Assembly: GCA_963779845.1 (NCBI GenBank)
Contig: CAVZZV010000005.1
Coordinates: 930,001-994,000, forward strand
Direction of reading: 5' to 3'
Source of the DNA: CAVZZV01 sp963779845
GTDB lineage: Bacteria > Bacteroidota > Bacteroidia > Bacteroidales > GCA-2748055
DNA: 64,000 nucleotides
Below, in pieces: positions 8,786-19,862 of the stretch; within the stretch, counting starts at the first letter, position 1, and the number at the start of each line of letters is the position of its first letter. Below the pieces are notes generated by a model. The model was not told the origin of the DNA, searched no databases, and worked only from the letters and a program-made list of their open reading frames with translations. The translations under genes and the position numbers were made by a program.

Positions 8786-11120
8786 TCATTCCCCCTCATT
8801 ATTTTCATTCTTATACTTATAGCAACCAAGGTCAATCTTTTCAGTTGTTATATCAAAGTCATTAAATCGTCTGTTGCCTTCAAAATCGATTGGGAAAGCA
8901 TTTTTTAAGGTTCCTTTTCCTATTGCAGCCGAACCTTCTTTAAGTTTGAAGTTATTATTATTGACATCCAAAAATAATGGGTTCCCTTCCATATTATCCG
9001 AAGCCCAGTTAGTAGAATTCATTTCTTCCGTGGTTTTATATTCGTCGGCTTTGTACGAATAACGACAGAGGCTCAAGGTATTATTTTGATAAAACAAACA
9101 GTTTAGTACCTCTGTCCAATGCCATTTAAGGGAAGAAGTGGGATCGGCACCTTCATAGACATCGGCAATAAAAAGTGAAGCACCATAATTGTTGACAAAA
9201 ATCGAGTTGATTATCCGGCTTTGAGCTGGCACGCGGCCAAGTTGGGCGATGGCGGCCCCTTTAGACATCCCTTTGTTATTCAACACAGTGCAATCACTCA
9301 TTAAAAGAGTAGAACCCCCATTCATCACGATATTTCCACCTTCAAGTAAGGTGAAATTGTTATTCAACAAACAATTAATAAATCGTAAAGTTCCAGTCTG
9401 TTTTTGGTCGGTATCAAACCATGCAATTCCACCATTAGCCTGCGCCTTATTGTCACTCATGTGGCAATTATAAAAACGGGTGTGATAACCATTGTCGGCA
9501 TTACAGTCGACATAGACTGCTCCACCATTATTAAGCGCCTCATTATTGTTTATTTCACATCCAACAAACAAAGGGCTGGTACCATTGGAGATGTAAATAC
9601 CGGCTCCATTCTTTGCAGCGTAGTTATCTGCAATGGTGCAATTTACAAATCGGATTGACTCACCTCCGTTTTCCAGCCAAATTCCAGCACCGCTACCTTC
9701 ATTATCCTCCCCATTGTTTTTACCGCCTCTAATGCTTAAGCCATCAATCCGTATATATTCAGAATTTGTTATCCTTAGTACCAGCGGGATCTTTCCTTTG
9801 CCATCAATTACTGTTTCTGAAATTACATTTCTTTCTTCCAATGTTGTTTCTGAACCCCTAAAGCCTCCATATATGTACAATGCTGTTTTTCCATCAATGG
9901 CTAATTTCTTGTCATAAGTACCTTTGGAGACCCATATCTGTGTTTCCGGTTCTGCGACATCAATTGCTTTTTGTAAAGAATTATAGGCTGATTCCCAGGA
10001 TTTCCCATCCGTATTTTTTCCATTTTCTGAAACGTAAATAACTTCCATATTTTCTTTTGCCGCTGATGGATAAGGAATTAATGGCACTAAGCGTTTCTGC
10101 CTATCGAATCTCATTTGAACTATAGCAGCATTTTCACGAAACTGTGCCGCAGCCTCATCATTACCAAACATAATTGCCCAGGTATTTCCATCAAAATCGT
10201 CAAAAATTAAATTGTGACCCCCATGTGGAATCGCAATGTATGCCTCCGAGTAGGGACCGGTAATATTATCCGACATCGCAATCATACAATCATAACGACC
10301 ATCGGCAGTTCTGCGGTTCACATCGGTATTGCCGAATACATGTCCTTTTTGTGGGCTTTCGGTATTCCACTCTGCTGCCATTAAGTAATAGATACCATTT
10401 TTATAATACATATTTACCCCTTCATAACCAACTTCTTTTCCATGCGCATCTTTTGGAAAAACAGGCGGAGCATCATCTGCAAACCCCATCATGTCGGGTT
10501 TTAACTTTTTCATGTTCCCTGGTCCCCAGATGTACCAGACAGTTCCATCCCGGTCCTGAAAAAGTGTGGCGTCGATACCATGAACCGAGGCAGCATCCTT
10601 TTTAACGTCTTCGTAAGGTCCTTCGGGTAAACCTGTATTACTTTTCAGTAGCCCGGAACCGTAGTCACCACTCACCGAATAAGTAATCCAAAAATTATTG
10701 TTTATGTAATGAATCTCGGGTGCCCAAACACCGCGCACCATGCGCCTTTTGTTATTTTAATTTTTCTTTGTGCCTCATTGCTGGCATCTTTATCAAAGGT
10801 CCACACAAAACCCTTATCGCCAATGATTTTCCAATTATTCAAATCCGAGGTTTCCCACACTCGAATTCCCTCGGCAACACCCCAGTTATCATCGGTTGTT
10901 CCAGTTAAATAGAATTTATCTTTCGGACCTTTGCATATGGCAACGTCGCGTAAATGATATTTAAACAGTGGTTGAACAATTGGCATAGGCCGTTCAATGC
11001 TGTCGATTGCCTTTTCGAATAGGGCGAAAATTTTGGATTCAAAGTCTGGCTTATCAAGGCGGCAGAGGTTAGTGCCATAATTAATACTATTACAGCAAGT
11101 CTGGAAATATATCTTTGCAT
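8786..11120 (-). pseudogene. GH43 glycosidase fused to a right-handed beta-helix, interrupted by two frameshifts
   Basis: Three reading frames join into one protein. Frame 1 starts at ATG 11120 with a signal peptide and ends in meaning near 11065. Frame 2 (about 11065-10740) begins with a lipobox-like Cys and continues through YHLRDVAICKG. Frame 3 (10741-8786) runs to the stop. Each junction needs one missing base. All three GH43 catalytic residues are visible: Asp in HLRD (codon 10947-10945), Asp in GIDATLF (10573-10571) and Glu in YEGVNMYY (10423-10421). After the five-bladed-propeller region, residues encoded by about 10035-8790 form a parallel beta-helix (YVSENGKNTDGKSWESAY, repeated NCxxxxN rungs). 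GH43 enzymes cut arabinan, arabinoxylan or galactan side chains. Its position directly upstream of susC ties it to the PUL. It is either a recent pseudogene or a real gene with two assembly errors. Confidence 0.8.
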
Positions 11121-11695
11121 AATTTATCGGTTTGATTGATACAAGTTTCGCTAATAATGTGTTCCATGGACTGTAAAATGAATGAAATTAAGGGGAAAAT
11201 AAATTTTATAAAAAATCCATTTGACTATAAAACCAATACCTGATGTTTTTAACCAGGTATTTTATCCTGGATAAATAGTTTTTTTAGATTATTTCTTTAA
11301 GATGCATAAGGTCTATACCTTCTTTTTATCCCATCCCGCAATGCGGTCTAAACTTGTTCCAATATGAAATTGTATAGCAACACCTTTCAGCTAACTGCCG
11401 CCAATGTCGATTCAATATACTCCGGATTTTTATGCATTCTTATTTTATTATGATGAGAATTATATACTAATTAGGTGAAGATTTGTTGAGCATCGCTATC
11501 CCATGGAAATTACCATTTTCAACTGAACACAGTGGCAAATAAGAAAAACCTTGATAAAATGAAGATAATATTTAACTTTGGATTTAACTGGAAAAAATGA
11601 ATTCAATAACTTCAGCTATAATTGTTTAAATACAAGTAATTCATAATCTAATCCGTCATATTTTGAAACTATAAACCACTCACTAACTTTAGGCT
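11121..11695. other. 575-base divergent intergenic region
   Basis: This spacer separates the minus-strand GH43 gene from the plus-strand sulfatase and should hold both promoters. I see a weak 6-bp hairpin (TACCTG / CAGGTA, 11237-11259) followed by TTTT. The sequence AACTGGAAAAAATGAA at 11586-11601 partly resembles the repeat upstream of susC but is one base shorter in the middle. No coding frame of note. Confidence 0.4.
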
Positions 11696-13360
11696 ATGAA
11701 TTTATGTAAGCAATACTTCAAAATCCCTATACTGACATTACTGCTCGCGTTGACCATGGTTAACTGCAAAAAGGAAACTCCAATGCCTAACATTGTTTTG
11801 GTACTCTGTGATGATTTGGGCTTTTCTGATCCCGGTTGTTATGGCGGTGAAATTAATACACCTACCATTGACCGGCTTGCAAAGCAGGGAGTTCGGATAA
11901 ACCGGGTTTATAATTCCGCTCGCTGCTGTCCTAGCAGAGCCAGTCTATTTACCGGATTGTATCCTCATCAGGCAGGAATTGGATATTTTGCCAATTACGA
12001 CAAAGGGGCTCCAGGGTATACAGGATTTCTACAGGACCGCAGCGTTGGTATTGCGGAGGTTTTAAAATCTGCAGGTTATAATACCTATATGTCGGGAAAG
12101 TGGCATATGGGTGATCCCCCCGGCCCAATTGATAAAGGATTCGATGAATTTTACGGATTCACCATTCCTCACTCCATCTCCTGCTGGGATCCGGATGCCA
12201 TGTTCAGACTTCCGGAAGGAAGACCACTGAAACAATATCCGGTAGGAAAGTTTTATTCCACTGATGCCATAACTGATTATGCGCTGGATTTTTTGGAAGA
12301 TGGAATATCAAAACCTGAACCATTTTTTCTCTTCCTGTCCTATAATTCCCCTCATTTCCCCTTACACGCTCCAAAGGAAATAACCGATAAATATGCTCCC
12401 CTATATGAGAAGGGCTGGGATACAATCCGTGCAGCGCGCTTCGAAAAAATGAAAGATCTGGGCATTGCAGACCCCGCCTGGGAACTTCCACCACGCTCAG
12501 AAGTCATGATTGAAAAAAGGGACATGGGCTATGGCGGTCAGCCCAATCCTGCGTGGGCCAGTTTCAGCCCCGAGAGGCAAAAAGACCTGGCCAGAAGAAT
12601 GGCTGTATATGCGTCAATGGTCGACCGGATGGATCAGAACCTGGGCCGCATCATCACACGCCTGGAAGAATCCGGCGAACTTGAAAACACCCTCATTATA
12701 TTCCTTTCCGATAATGGCGCATGTGCAGAATTCAACCCCCTCGGTTTTGATTTTGAAGAAAGCCGTAACAATATCCTTAACACAGGAGCAAGGCTTGACA
12801 GCCTGGGATTGTCTGGAACTTATATTTCCTATGGAAGCGGTTGGGCCATGACAAGCAATACCCCCCTGAACCTCTATAAACATTATATCCATGAGGGCGG
12901 TATCAGCACTCCTTTTATATTATACTGGCCTGCCGGAATTCATAACCCCGGACGTATTGACAAGCGTCCTGCCCATATCATGGATGTTATGGCCACCTGC
13001 GTGGAGGTTTCAGGTGCTACCTACCCGGAGACTAATAATGGAACCAGGGTAATTCCTCTTGAAGGAATCAGCTTGCTGCCTGTTATGAAGGGCATGGAGG
13101 CTAAGGAGCGAAACCTCGGTTTTGAACATGAGAAGAACCGTGGATATCTGAAAGGAGACTGGAAAATTGTTTCTGAGGAATTCCGGGGAACAGACTGGGA
13201 GCTCTATAATATAAGTGAAGACCGACTTGAACAGAACAACCTGGCTGACCAATATCCGGAAAAGGTGAAGGAACTTGCTGATGATTATGATGAATGGGCA
13301 AAAAGAGTGTTTGTCCTTCCCTATTTTAAAACAACGGATACCAAGTATGATAAATATTAA
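11696..13360 (+). CDS. S1-family (formylglycine-dependent) sulfatase, lipoprotein
   Basis: The 554-residue protein begins with a lipoprotein-type signal (MVNC, Cys24). It shows the alkaline-phosphatase-fold sulfatase signatures: the metal-binding CDDLGFSD (Asp39-Asp40), the modification motif CCPSR with Cys77 as the residue converted to formylglycine, GLYPHQAGIGYF, SGKWHMGD, and LSDNGACAE for the second metal pair. Such enzymes hydrolyse sulfate esters on carbohydrates. Activity would need a formylglycine-generating or anSME enzyme encoded elsewhere. It is the only PUL gene on the plus strand, facing away from the GH43 gene and converging on the regulator gene. It resembles the sulfatase at 22098-23729 in layout, suggesting paralogues acting on different positions of the same glycan. 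Confidence 0.93.
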   Translation: MNLCKQYFKIPILTLLLALTMVNCKKETPMPNIVLVLCDDLGFSDPGCYGGEINTPTIDRLAKQGVRINRVYNSARCCPSRASLFTGLYPHQAGIGYFANYDKGAPGYTGFLQDRSVGIAEVLKSAGYNTYMSGKWHMGDPPGPIDKGFDEFYGFTIPHSISCWDPDAMFRLPEGRPLKQYPVGKFYSTDAITDYALDFLEDGISKPEPFFLFLSYNSPHFPLHAPKEITDKYAPLYEKGWDTIRAARFEKMKDLGIADPAWELPPRSEVMIEKRDMGYGGQPNPAWASFSPERQKDLARRMAVYASMVDRMDQNLGRIITRLEESGELENTLIIFLSDNGACAEFNPLGFDFEESRNNILNTGARLDSLGLSGTYISYGSGWAMTSNTPLNLYKHYIHEGGISTPFILYWPAGIHNPGRIDKRPAHIMDVMATCVEVSGATYPETNNGTRVIPLEGISLLPVMKGMEAKERNLGFEHEKNRGYLKGDWKIVSEEFRGTDWELYNISEDRLEQNNLADQYPEKVKELADDYDEWAKRVFVLPYFKTTDTKYDKY

Positions 13361-13541
13361 CTGAAATACATTCTGAAACCTATTTCCCTCGACAGTGAAA
13401 TCCGAAATACCGTGATTATGTGAACATCCTGTCAAAAACCCATTTTTACATAATTTAAACGATGAATGATGTTAATTTCCATGATAAAGGTTCCGTGGAC
13501 AGGCAAAAAAATAGAGAAATAGATAATATACCAGAAGCCAT

Positions 13542-16500
13542 CTAACTATTCTTCAAAGGCTGGTTATTTTTGCTCAAATTATTCCGATATACGGTAGGTG
13601 TTTGTTTGTACACCTTTTTGAAGACTTTGCTGAAATAGTTTGGATCGGAGAATCCAACCTCGTAGGCAATTTCAGAGATATTTCGGCTGGAATCTCCCAT
13701 AAGCTCAAGTGCCTTTTTGAAACGAAGGGATTGTATAAAATCGGTACCTGACATATTCAACAATTTTTTAAGTTTTAAGTATACCAGGGTTTCACTCAAT
13801 CCAAGTTGTTGTGCTATTTCCCTGGTATTTAATTTTTCACTTTCAATGTTTTCCGTGATAATTTTCGAAACCCCTTCTATAAAAGCTTTGTCTTTGTCCT
13901 GAAAGTTGAATTTATCCAAATTTAGATTATTTCCAGTAAATATTCTGTCTCTCAATTTTTTACGAATCCCGATAAAATTTCGTACGTGTAAATCCAACTC
14001 ATTTAAATCGAAAGGTTTCGATACATAAGCTTCAGCACCGGCTTCCAACCCGGCAATTTTGTCTTCGTGAGTGGTTTTTGCAGTGAGCAGGATTATGGCA
14101 ATGTGGCTGGTAGCTTCATCCAATTTTATTTTTTTACAAAACTCAATACCATCCATTTGATCCATCATCACGTCGCTGATAATTATGTCCGGCTCTTCTT
14201 CTTTTGCAATTTCAAATGCCCTAATGCCATTTGGGGCATAACTGACACTAAAGTTTTGTGAATAGTGTTCAATTAAAACTTCCGCGAGGTCAACCGTATC
14301 TTCAACGATTAAAAGTTTAAATTCTTTTCCTGAAACCTGACCCTTATCCACTTCAAATTGCCTTACAGGAACATCGGTAATACTATCAACACTACGATTT
14401 CGGCTAATGGTTTCATTGCTGTTTTCAAGTTTTAAATTCGAAATTCCTTTATAGTGTAGAGGCAACAAAATCGTAAACTTAGTGCCTTCGTTCACTTTAC
14501 TATTCACTTCAATGGTACCGTGTAAAAAATCAACCAAACTTTTAACCAGTGTCAATCCAATGCCCGAACCACTCTTTTGTTCGTTGCTATTGTAATTCAC
14601 ATAAAATGGGGTAAAAAGCTCTGCCATGCTCTCTTCGGAAATTCCATTTCCATTGTCGGAAACAGAGATAAGTATATGGTCTTTACTTGTACCTTCTTCT
14701 ATGATTTGAGTCTGACAAAGAATTTTACCGTGAAAAGGAGTATTTTTAATGGCATTTGAAATGAGATTGGCAATTATTTTTTCAATTTTATCGGGGTCAA
14801 ACCAATAATCATAATTCTCCCGGTTTGCTTTAAACTCAAAATTCACCCTGTATTGCTCGAACAAAGGTGAAAATATCAGACAGGTTTCTTGTATGAAACT
14901 AATAATATCGCCTTTTTGAAGAACCAGTTTTGTATGCTTGGTATCTATTTTACGAAATTCCATTAGCTGGTTAAAAAGAAAGGAAAGTCGTTTGGAACTT
15001 CGGCTCAATCGTTGAAGTGGCAATTTTATCTCCTCCGCCAAATTTTTTTTATGAAATAAGTGGTCAACGCTGGAAATAATAATTGAAAGTGGCGTTTTAA
15101 ACTCGTGAGAGATGTAGGTATAGAAATTCAAGCGCAGTTGATTTAGCTCCCTCATCTTCTCTTTCTCAACTCTTTCATAGGTAAGAGCCGTCTTTTCTTT
15201 TTCCTTGTCGATGGTAATTTTGCGGTAAAAAAAGAATATCCCAATTAATAAACCTGCATAAAAAAAGATAGCCCAAATTGAAAAATAAAAAGGAGGTCGA
15301 ATTCGGATAACTAAACTTTTCATATTGGCACTCTCCATTCCATCGTTATTTTCAGCTTTTAACCAAAAAGTATATTTTCCGGGCAATAAATTTGCGTATG
15401 TGGCACTTATTTTATTACCCATATCATTCCAATCACCTTCAAAACCTTCGAGATAAGAGTAAAATTTATTATTCCCTGCCGAAAAATGGTTCACAGCCAC
15501 AAATTCGATGGTAAAAGCTTTTTGCCAGTAACTCAGGTCAATCCTTTTGGTATCGTTAATTGGATTGGATAAAAGTCCATTTTTAGTTATTTTTACACTT
15601 TCATTGGAGAGCTTAAAATCGGTGAACAATATTTCGGGTTTATTGATATTGCTTCTTATTTCGCTGGGTTTGAAATAAGTTAATCCGTTAATATTTCCAA
15701 AATATAAGGTTCCATCCTGGTCTTTAAAATATGAGCCGAAATTGAACTGCATTTGCGCCAACCCATCATTTAAATTATTGTTCCGGAACGTACGGTTATG
15801 ATAATTAAAACATGATAATCCCCGGTTTGTACTCAACCAAATATTGCCATTGTCTAACTCCAGGATCCCATAAATAGTATTATTGGGCAAGCCATCCCCT
15901 TTATCCATTACTTCAAAGCAATCTGCTACGGAATCGTAAATATTTACTCCCCCATCCACTGTTCCGAACCATATTTTCCCTCTTCTGTCCTCTGTTGAGG
16001 CTATAATTTTGTTAGTCGATAACCCTTCTTCCTTTCCGTATTTTTTTAAAATATCGGTTTGCGGATTATAACTTACAATACCCCCAAAGCGGATACAAAA
16101 CCACATCTTACCAGAGCTATCTTCCATAATATTATAGATGAAAAGCTGGTCTAATTCCTCTTGTTTAAATGGAAGTAGTTTTCCCTTTTCATCGTCATAA
16201 AAGTAAATCCCATTTCGTGTCCCTACCCAGATTTGTTCATGGGAATCTTTAAAAATACTATAAACGGAGTTCCCTGTGATGCTGTATTTTATATCTGGTC
16301 TAATGGATATATTTCTGAATTTTCCAGTACGGGGATTATAAATATCAATACCAGTCATAAAATGACCAAATAAAATATTTCCATATTTATCTTCACAGAT
16401 CGAATGAATATTGTTTGAGCTTAAACCATCTCTCTTTTCATGTTGAATATATTCTATAATATTTTTGGTTTTGGGATTAAAAGTGCATACGCCGCCATCC

Positions 16501-17609
16501 TCAGTAGCAATCCATAATTTTCCATCCGATGATTTATAAATTTTATTTACTGCTTTTCCTCTTAATTCATTTTTATCATCACCGGGATAAATATTGTAAA
16601 AACCTTTTTGACCGCTCAAGAGGGTGTAATCAACTCCTCCAAAATAGGTCCCAATCCACATAATGTTTTCTTTGCTTCTGAACAAACAATATACCGCATT
16701 ATCGCTTAAGTAATATTCCGATTTCTTCAGTGAGTGTGTAATATTTATCGTTTTACTGTTATTTCCATCCACGATAAAAATTCCCTGTTCAGTGGCAATC
16801 CAAAGATTCCCATCCAAATCTTCATCGATATCGCGAACAACCATGTTTTCTGCTTGTTCATTATTAGATAAAACTACTTTTGTAAAATCTTTTTCATTAT
16901 TGTTAAAGAATAAAAGTCCGCCGTTATCGGTTCCTACCCAAAAAGTTCCTTTCCTATCTTTGTAAATACGCGAAATGCTGTTGGTAGATAAAGTATTTGA
17001 ATTCTGTGTATCAAAATATTCAAGTAATACTCCATCTGAATTAAGGATAAATATCCCCGAAAAGGTAGCTACCCAAAATAAACCATCATCATTTTCAACA
17101 ATAGAAAATATTTGTTCTTTTGAAAGGGAAACAAATTTTGTAATTGTTTTTATTTCAGGATTATAAACAAATATACCCTCTCTGGTCCCAATTAATAATT
17201 GTCCTGAATTAGTCTCCATTATTGTAAAAACCATTGGAAGATTATGCCCCTGATAGGTAACAGAACTAAAATTATCGGATTGCCTGTTGTACTCAACCAA
17301 TCCTTCGTCAGAACCAACAAATAAGTGATTATTATGAGAAATTAAAAGGCAGGTAAGAAAGTTTGAGGGGAGGCCAATATCATCTTCCCTGTAGTAATTT
17401 TTAATTTTGTAACTATCGTATTTATTTAATCCCTGCTTAGTAGCCAACCACATAATCCCTGATGATTCCTGGGCAATGTCATGAACCGTATTGTAGGTTA
17501 GTCCATCTTCGTTATTTAGTTTTTTGAACACATAAGTGGAATGGATTCCTTTTGCAGAAATTGTAAAGCCAACGAAAAACAAAAATAAATATATTGTTAT
17601 CTTCCTCAT
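13542..17609 (-). CDS. Hybrid two-component system sensor histidine kinase/response regulator (HTCS)
   Basis: This 1355-residue protein fuses a whole two-component pathway. A signal peptide is followed by two beta-propellers built from reg_prop repeats (GIMWLATKQGLNKYD, TFWVGTDNGGLLFF and similar, about residues 25-690), a Y_Y_Y domain (about 705-770) and one membrane span near 783 (FYFSIWAIFFYAGLLIGIFFF). Next come a HisKA domain with the phospho-acceptor His in YISHEFKTPL (about 835), a HATPase domain (NLISNAIKN, GSGIGLTLVKSL), a receiver domain with Asp in ISDVMMDQMDG (about 1146), and an AraC-type DNA-binding domain (ISEIAYEVGFSDPNYFSKVFKK). HTCS proteins sense PUL-derived oligosaccharides in the periplasm and directly activate the PUL. 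It most likely controls the surrounding genes, perhaps through the repeat at 8741-8780. Confidence 0.97.
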   Translation of the reverse strand: MRKITIYLFLFFVGFTISAKGIHSTYVFKKLNNEDGLTYNTVHDIAQESSGIMWLATKQGLNKYDSYKIKNYYREDDIGLPSNFLTCLLISHNNHLFVGSDEGLVEYNRQSDNFSSVTYQGHNLPMVFTIMETNSGQLLIGTREGIFVYNPEIKTITKFVSLSKEQIFSIVENDDGLFWVATFSGIFILNSDGVLLEYFDTQNSNTLSTNSISRIYKDRKGTFWVGTDNGGLLFFNNNEKDFTKVVLSNNEQAENMVVRDIDEDLDGNLWIATEQGIFIVDGNNSKTINITHSLKKSEYYLSDNAVYCLFRSKENIMWIGTYFGGVDYTLLSGQKGFYNIYPGDDKNELRGKAVNKIYKSSDGKLWIATEDGGVCTFNPKTKNIIEYIQHEKRDGLSSNNIHSICEDKYGNILFGHFMTGIDIYNPRTGKFRNISIRPDIKYSITGNSVYSIFKDSHEQIWVGTRNGIYFYDDEKGKLLPFKQEELDQLFIYNIMEDSSGKMWFCIRFGGIVSYNPQTDILKKYGKEEGLSTNKIIASTEDRRGKIWFGTVDGGVNIYDSVADCFEVMDKGDGLPNNTIYGILELDNGNIWLSTNRGLSCFNYHNRTFRNNNLNDGLAQMQFNFGSYFKDQDGTLYFGNINGLTYFKPSEIRSNINKPEILFTDFKLSNESVKITKNGLLSNPINDTKRIDLSYWQKAFTIEFVAVNHFSAGNNKFYSYLEGFEGDWNDMGNKISATYANLLPGKYTFWLKAENNDGMESANMKSLVIRIRPPFYFSIWAIFFYAGLLIGIFFFYRKITIDKEKEKTALTYERVEKEKMRELNQLRLNFYTYISHEFKTPLSIIISSVDHLFHKKNLAEEIKLPLQRLSRSSKRLSFLFNQLMEFRKIDTKHTKLVLQKGDIISFIQETCLIFSPLFEQYRVNFEFKANRENYDYWFDPDKIEKIIANLISNAIKNTPFHGKILCQTQIIEEGTSKDHILISVSDNGNGISEESMAELFTPFYVNYNSNEQKSGSGIGLTLVKSLVDFLHGTIEVNSKVNEGTKFTILLPLHYKGISNLKLENSNETISRNRSVDSITDVPVRQFEVDKGQVSGKEFKLLIVEDTVDLAEVLIEHYSQNFSVSYAPNGIRAFEIAKEEEPDIIISDVMMDQMDGIEFCKKIKLDEATSHIAIILLTAKTTHEDKIAGLEAGAEAYVSKPFDLNELDLHVRNFIGIRKKLRDRIFTGNNLNLDKFNFQDKDKAFIEGVSKIITENIESEKLNTREIAQQLGLSETLVYLKLKKLLNMSGTDFIQSLRFKKALELMGDSSRNISEIAYEVGFSDPNYFSKVFKKVYKQTPTVYRNNLSKNNQPLKNS

Positions 17610-17645
17610 ATTATTGTTGAAAGTTATATCCTAACTTTAGGATTA

Positions 17646-19862
17646 TTACCATATATCAAAAGTTATCCCCTCTTTGTATACCACAGGACGTTCCAGAGGC
17701 GGGACTATAAGCTCTTGGCCATCCGGGAAACGCTCAATGACCATGTGGAACAGGGTCGGATCAACATTGGGTCCGTTAAATTGTTCTGGTCCTCCGGCAT
17801 GCAGGCGGGGCTGGTTAAATAAACTCGTCAGTAAGATGTTCTTTGAGTTTTCAATAAGAAATACAGCCGTATGGGGAAAGGGAGTTTCATTTCCTCCGAA
17901 ACCAAATATGCGTATGTTTTCAGAATTCCGGATCAATACTGCCGGTGCATTTGCTTCACATTTCACCCCGTACAAGGTGACATTTTTTGAATTGCGGATT
18001 TCCATGTTGGCGTCACTGCGGGCATGTTCCGGATTGCACTGGTAAATCCTGAAAGGTTCAGTCGTTCCATCCACTAATAAGTGGCGATAAGAGGGTCTGT
18101 GATATTGAGCCCATGTTTCATCATAATAGGTATACCAGCGTCCTCCTCCGTTTCCGGTCACCACCACTGCTTTATGTGTGCGCTCGGTTAAATGCATATC
18201 GGTATGCATAATCATCCATTCCCGAACAATTGATTTCCTACCCACACGCCATAATAAATTGTATGCGGCATTATCGCCATGGGTCCATGTACCAATAAAA
18301 GCCATAACCGTTGTGCCATTAGCATCATCAGGGGTCCGCAGCATGGGCTGAGGATTGTTTACATCGGCAAAATCACCTTCCGGTTCAGTAACCACCAGTC
18401 CTGTAATATTCGGCATCATTCCGATGAGTTTGGTATTTGATTTCAAATCGATGGTCCGGCTAATACGGAACAAACCTGCCGGTACAATAACTATTTCATT
18501 TTCGTCAATGGCTTTTTGGATGGCATGTGTATCATCTGTAACCCCATCGCCCTTTGCATTATAGGGTGCATCCTTTACATTGACGGCCCCCGGGCTTTGC
18601 CAAGAAGGAAAATCATCGCCCCAAACATGCCTTACTATCAGGTCAGATGGAGGAACAACCCCGGTAACAACCTCGGCAATACCTTTCTCTTGTTTTACTC
18701 CATCAATATAAAGAGGAGAAGTGTACTTCAGTGAATGAAAGGGTCGCATATCGTATCCCTGGGCGTATTCTTTCATCAGCAACCATTCGCCCTTTATCCC
18801 TTCCAGCTTTCCACCATCCTTATGGTCAACTAAAATATTTGCATTTTTTACAAAGCAATTATTCAGATATACTCCTGCATTTGATTCAACGAATGTACCG
18901 GGTTGACCAGTGAACTGGACCTCACAATCCACAATATTTATAGGCCCATTCCATGCTGCTAAACCATCATTATGGAGTCCGTTTAAAAGATCAATGGATG
19001 TCTCGCTACTTGTCCACATATCTTCAGCCTTAACCGCCGTGATGGGATATTTTGAAACTATTTTGAGGCCCGTAACGACAAGGGTTTGCCTGCCCCGATA
19101 CAGAATCGCGTGCTGTGTCTGGTCGATAAAAGTAAATCCGGTAATGGTGGGGGTGGGCTGTGAAGCCGATCCATCAAAGCCGATTTTACCGCCTATAATA
19201 GTAACATTAATATTGCTCCCCCCCGATCCATTGGCTCCTTCCAGTCCGACTAAACCATGGGTTGCATCGATGGTAACATCCTGAATGGTCATGCCCTGTG
19301 CCCCTCGCATTCTGACTGCCACTGCACCGGGATTACCTTCGCCAATTTCTACATCAATCCCAATTAGTCGCGTATTCATAAATCCAGGGCCAAAGGTTGG
19401 GTACGCTGGAGGTTCAGGATTTGGCTTCCCCTTATGGAAGTACATAACCAGCTTAGGTTTATCAGTGTTGGCATATCCGGCTGATTTAGCCGCCAGAAGA
19501 ATTTTAGGCTTGTGCTTCCCCGTTTTCGATCCGAGCAGTGTTACGCCCCAGTAGCGGGTAGCCTGGAAATTTCCCCTTTCCTCTGGGGGAGGTGCTTCCT
19601 GTCTGCATTCAATGGTATTTGAGATCTTGTAAATCCCTTCTGGGAAGAAGGCAACCATATGGTTTCTCAGCGCATAGTCTATTGCCTTTTGAAGGGCCTC
19701 TGTACAGTCTTTTTTCCCGCTGGGATCAGCATTAAAAGGAGCAGCCGTTACGTCCAGCAATCCCATTGATGAAAGATCATGTGCCGGAGCAACTGCTGGT
19801 AGAATAAAGAGAAAAATGAGGATTAAACTTCTAATACTTAACCTTTTACTTAATAATTTCAT
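17646..19862 (-). CDS. Secreted tandem Pectate_lyase_3 / GH55-like beta-helix protein
   Basis: After a signal peptide (cleavage near APAHD, about residue 27), the 738-residue protein contains two copies of the start of a pectate-lyase-3 right-handed beta-helix. The first is LLDVTAAPFNADPSGKKDCT..ALQKAID at about 35-60, and the second is AVNVKDAPYNAKGDGVTDDT..AIQKAID at about 420-450. Each is followed by an FPEGIYKIS or VPAGLFRIS type strand. This two-helix arrangement is seen in GH55-like laminarinases and in several polysaccharide lyases and hydrolases of Bacteroidetes PULs, so the reaction cannot be stated. It lies 36 bases upstream of the HTCS gene on the same strand and could share its transcript. 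Its presence adds a probable backbone-acting enzyme to the locus. Confidence 0.75.
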   Translation of the reverse strand: MKLLSKRLSIRSLILIFLFILPAVAPAHDLSSMGLLDVTAAPFNADPSGKKDCTEALQKAIDYALRNHMVAFFPEGIYKISNTIECRQEAPPPEERGNFQATRYWGVTLLGSKTGKHKPKILLAAKSAGYANTDKPKLVMYFHKGKPNPEPPAYPTFGPGFMNTRLIGIDVEIGEGNPGAVAVRMRGAQGMTIQDVTIDATHGLVGLEGANGSGGSNINVTIIGGKIGFDGSASQPTPTITGFTFIDQTQHAILYRGRQTLVVTGLKIVSKYPITAVKAEDMWTSSETSIDLLNGLHNDGLAAWNGPINIVDCEVQFTGQPGTFVESNAGVYLNNCFVKNANILVDHKDGGKLEGIKGEWLLMKEYAQGYDMRPFHSLKYTSPLYIDGVKQEKGIAEVVTGVVPPSDLIVRHVWGDDFPSWQSPGAVNVKDAPYNAKGDGVTDDTHAIQKAIDENEIVIVPAGLFRISRTIDLKSNTKLIGMMPNITGLVVTEPEGDFADVNNPQPMLRTPDDANGTTVMAFIGTWTHGDNAAYNLLWRVGRKSIVREWMIMHTDMHLTERTHKAVVVTGNGGGRWYTYYDETWAQYHRPSYRHLLVDGTTEPFRIYQCNPEHARSDANMEIRNSKNVTLYGVKCEANAPAVLIRNSENIRIFGFGGNETPFPHTAVFLIENSKNILLTSLFNQPRLHAGGPEQFNGPNVDPTLFHMVIERFPDGQELIVPPLERPVVYKEGITFDIW

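Noticed and set aside
11237..11259. Short hairpin in the GH43-sulfatase spacer
   Set aside because: Six base pairs with an AT-rich loop; too weak to call a terminator because it lies in a divergent promoter region.
11586..11601. AACTGGAAAAAATGAA as a third copy of the susC-upstream repeat
   Set aside because: Only partial match with one base missing in the middle, single copy, so not enough to call an operator.
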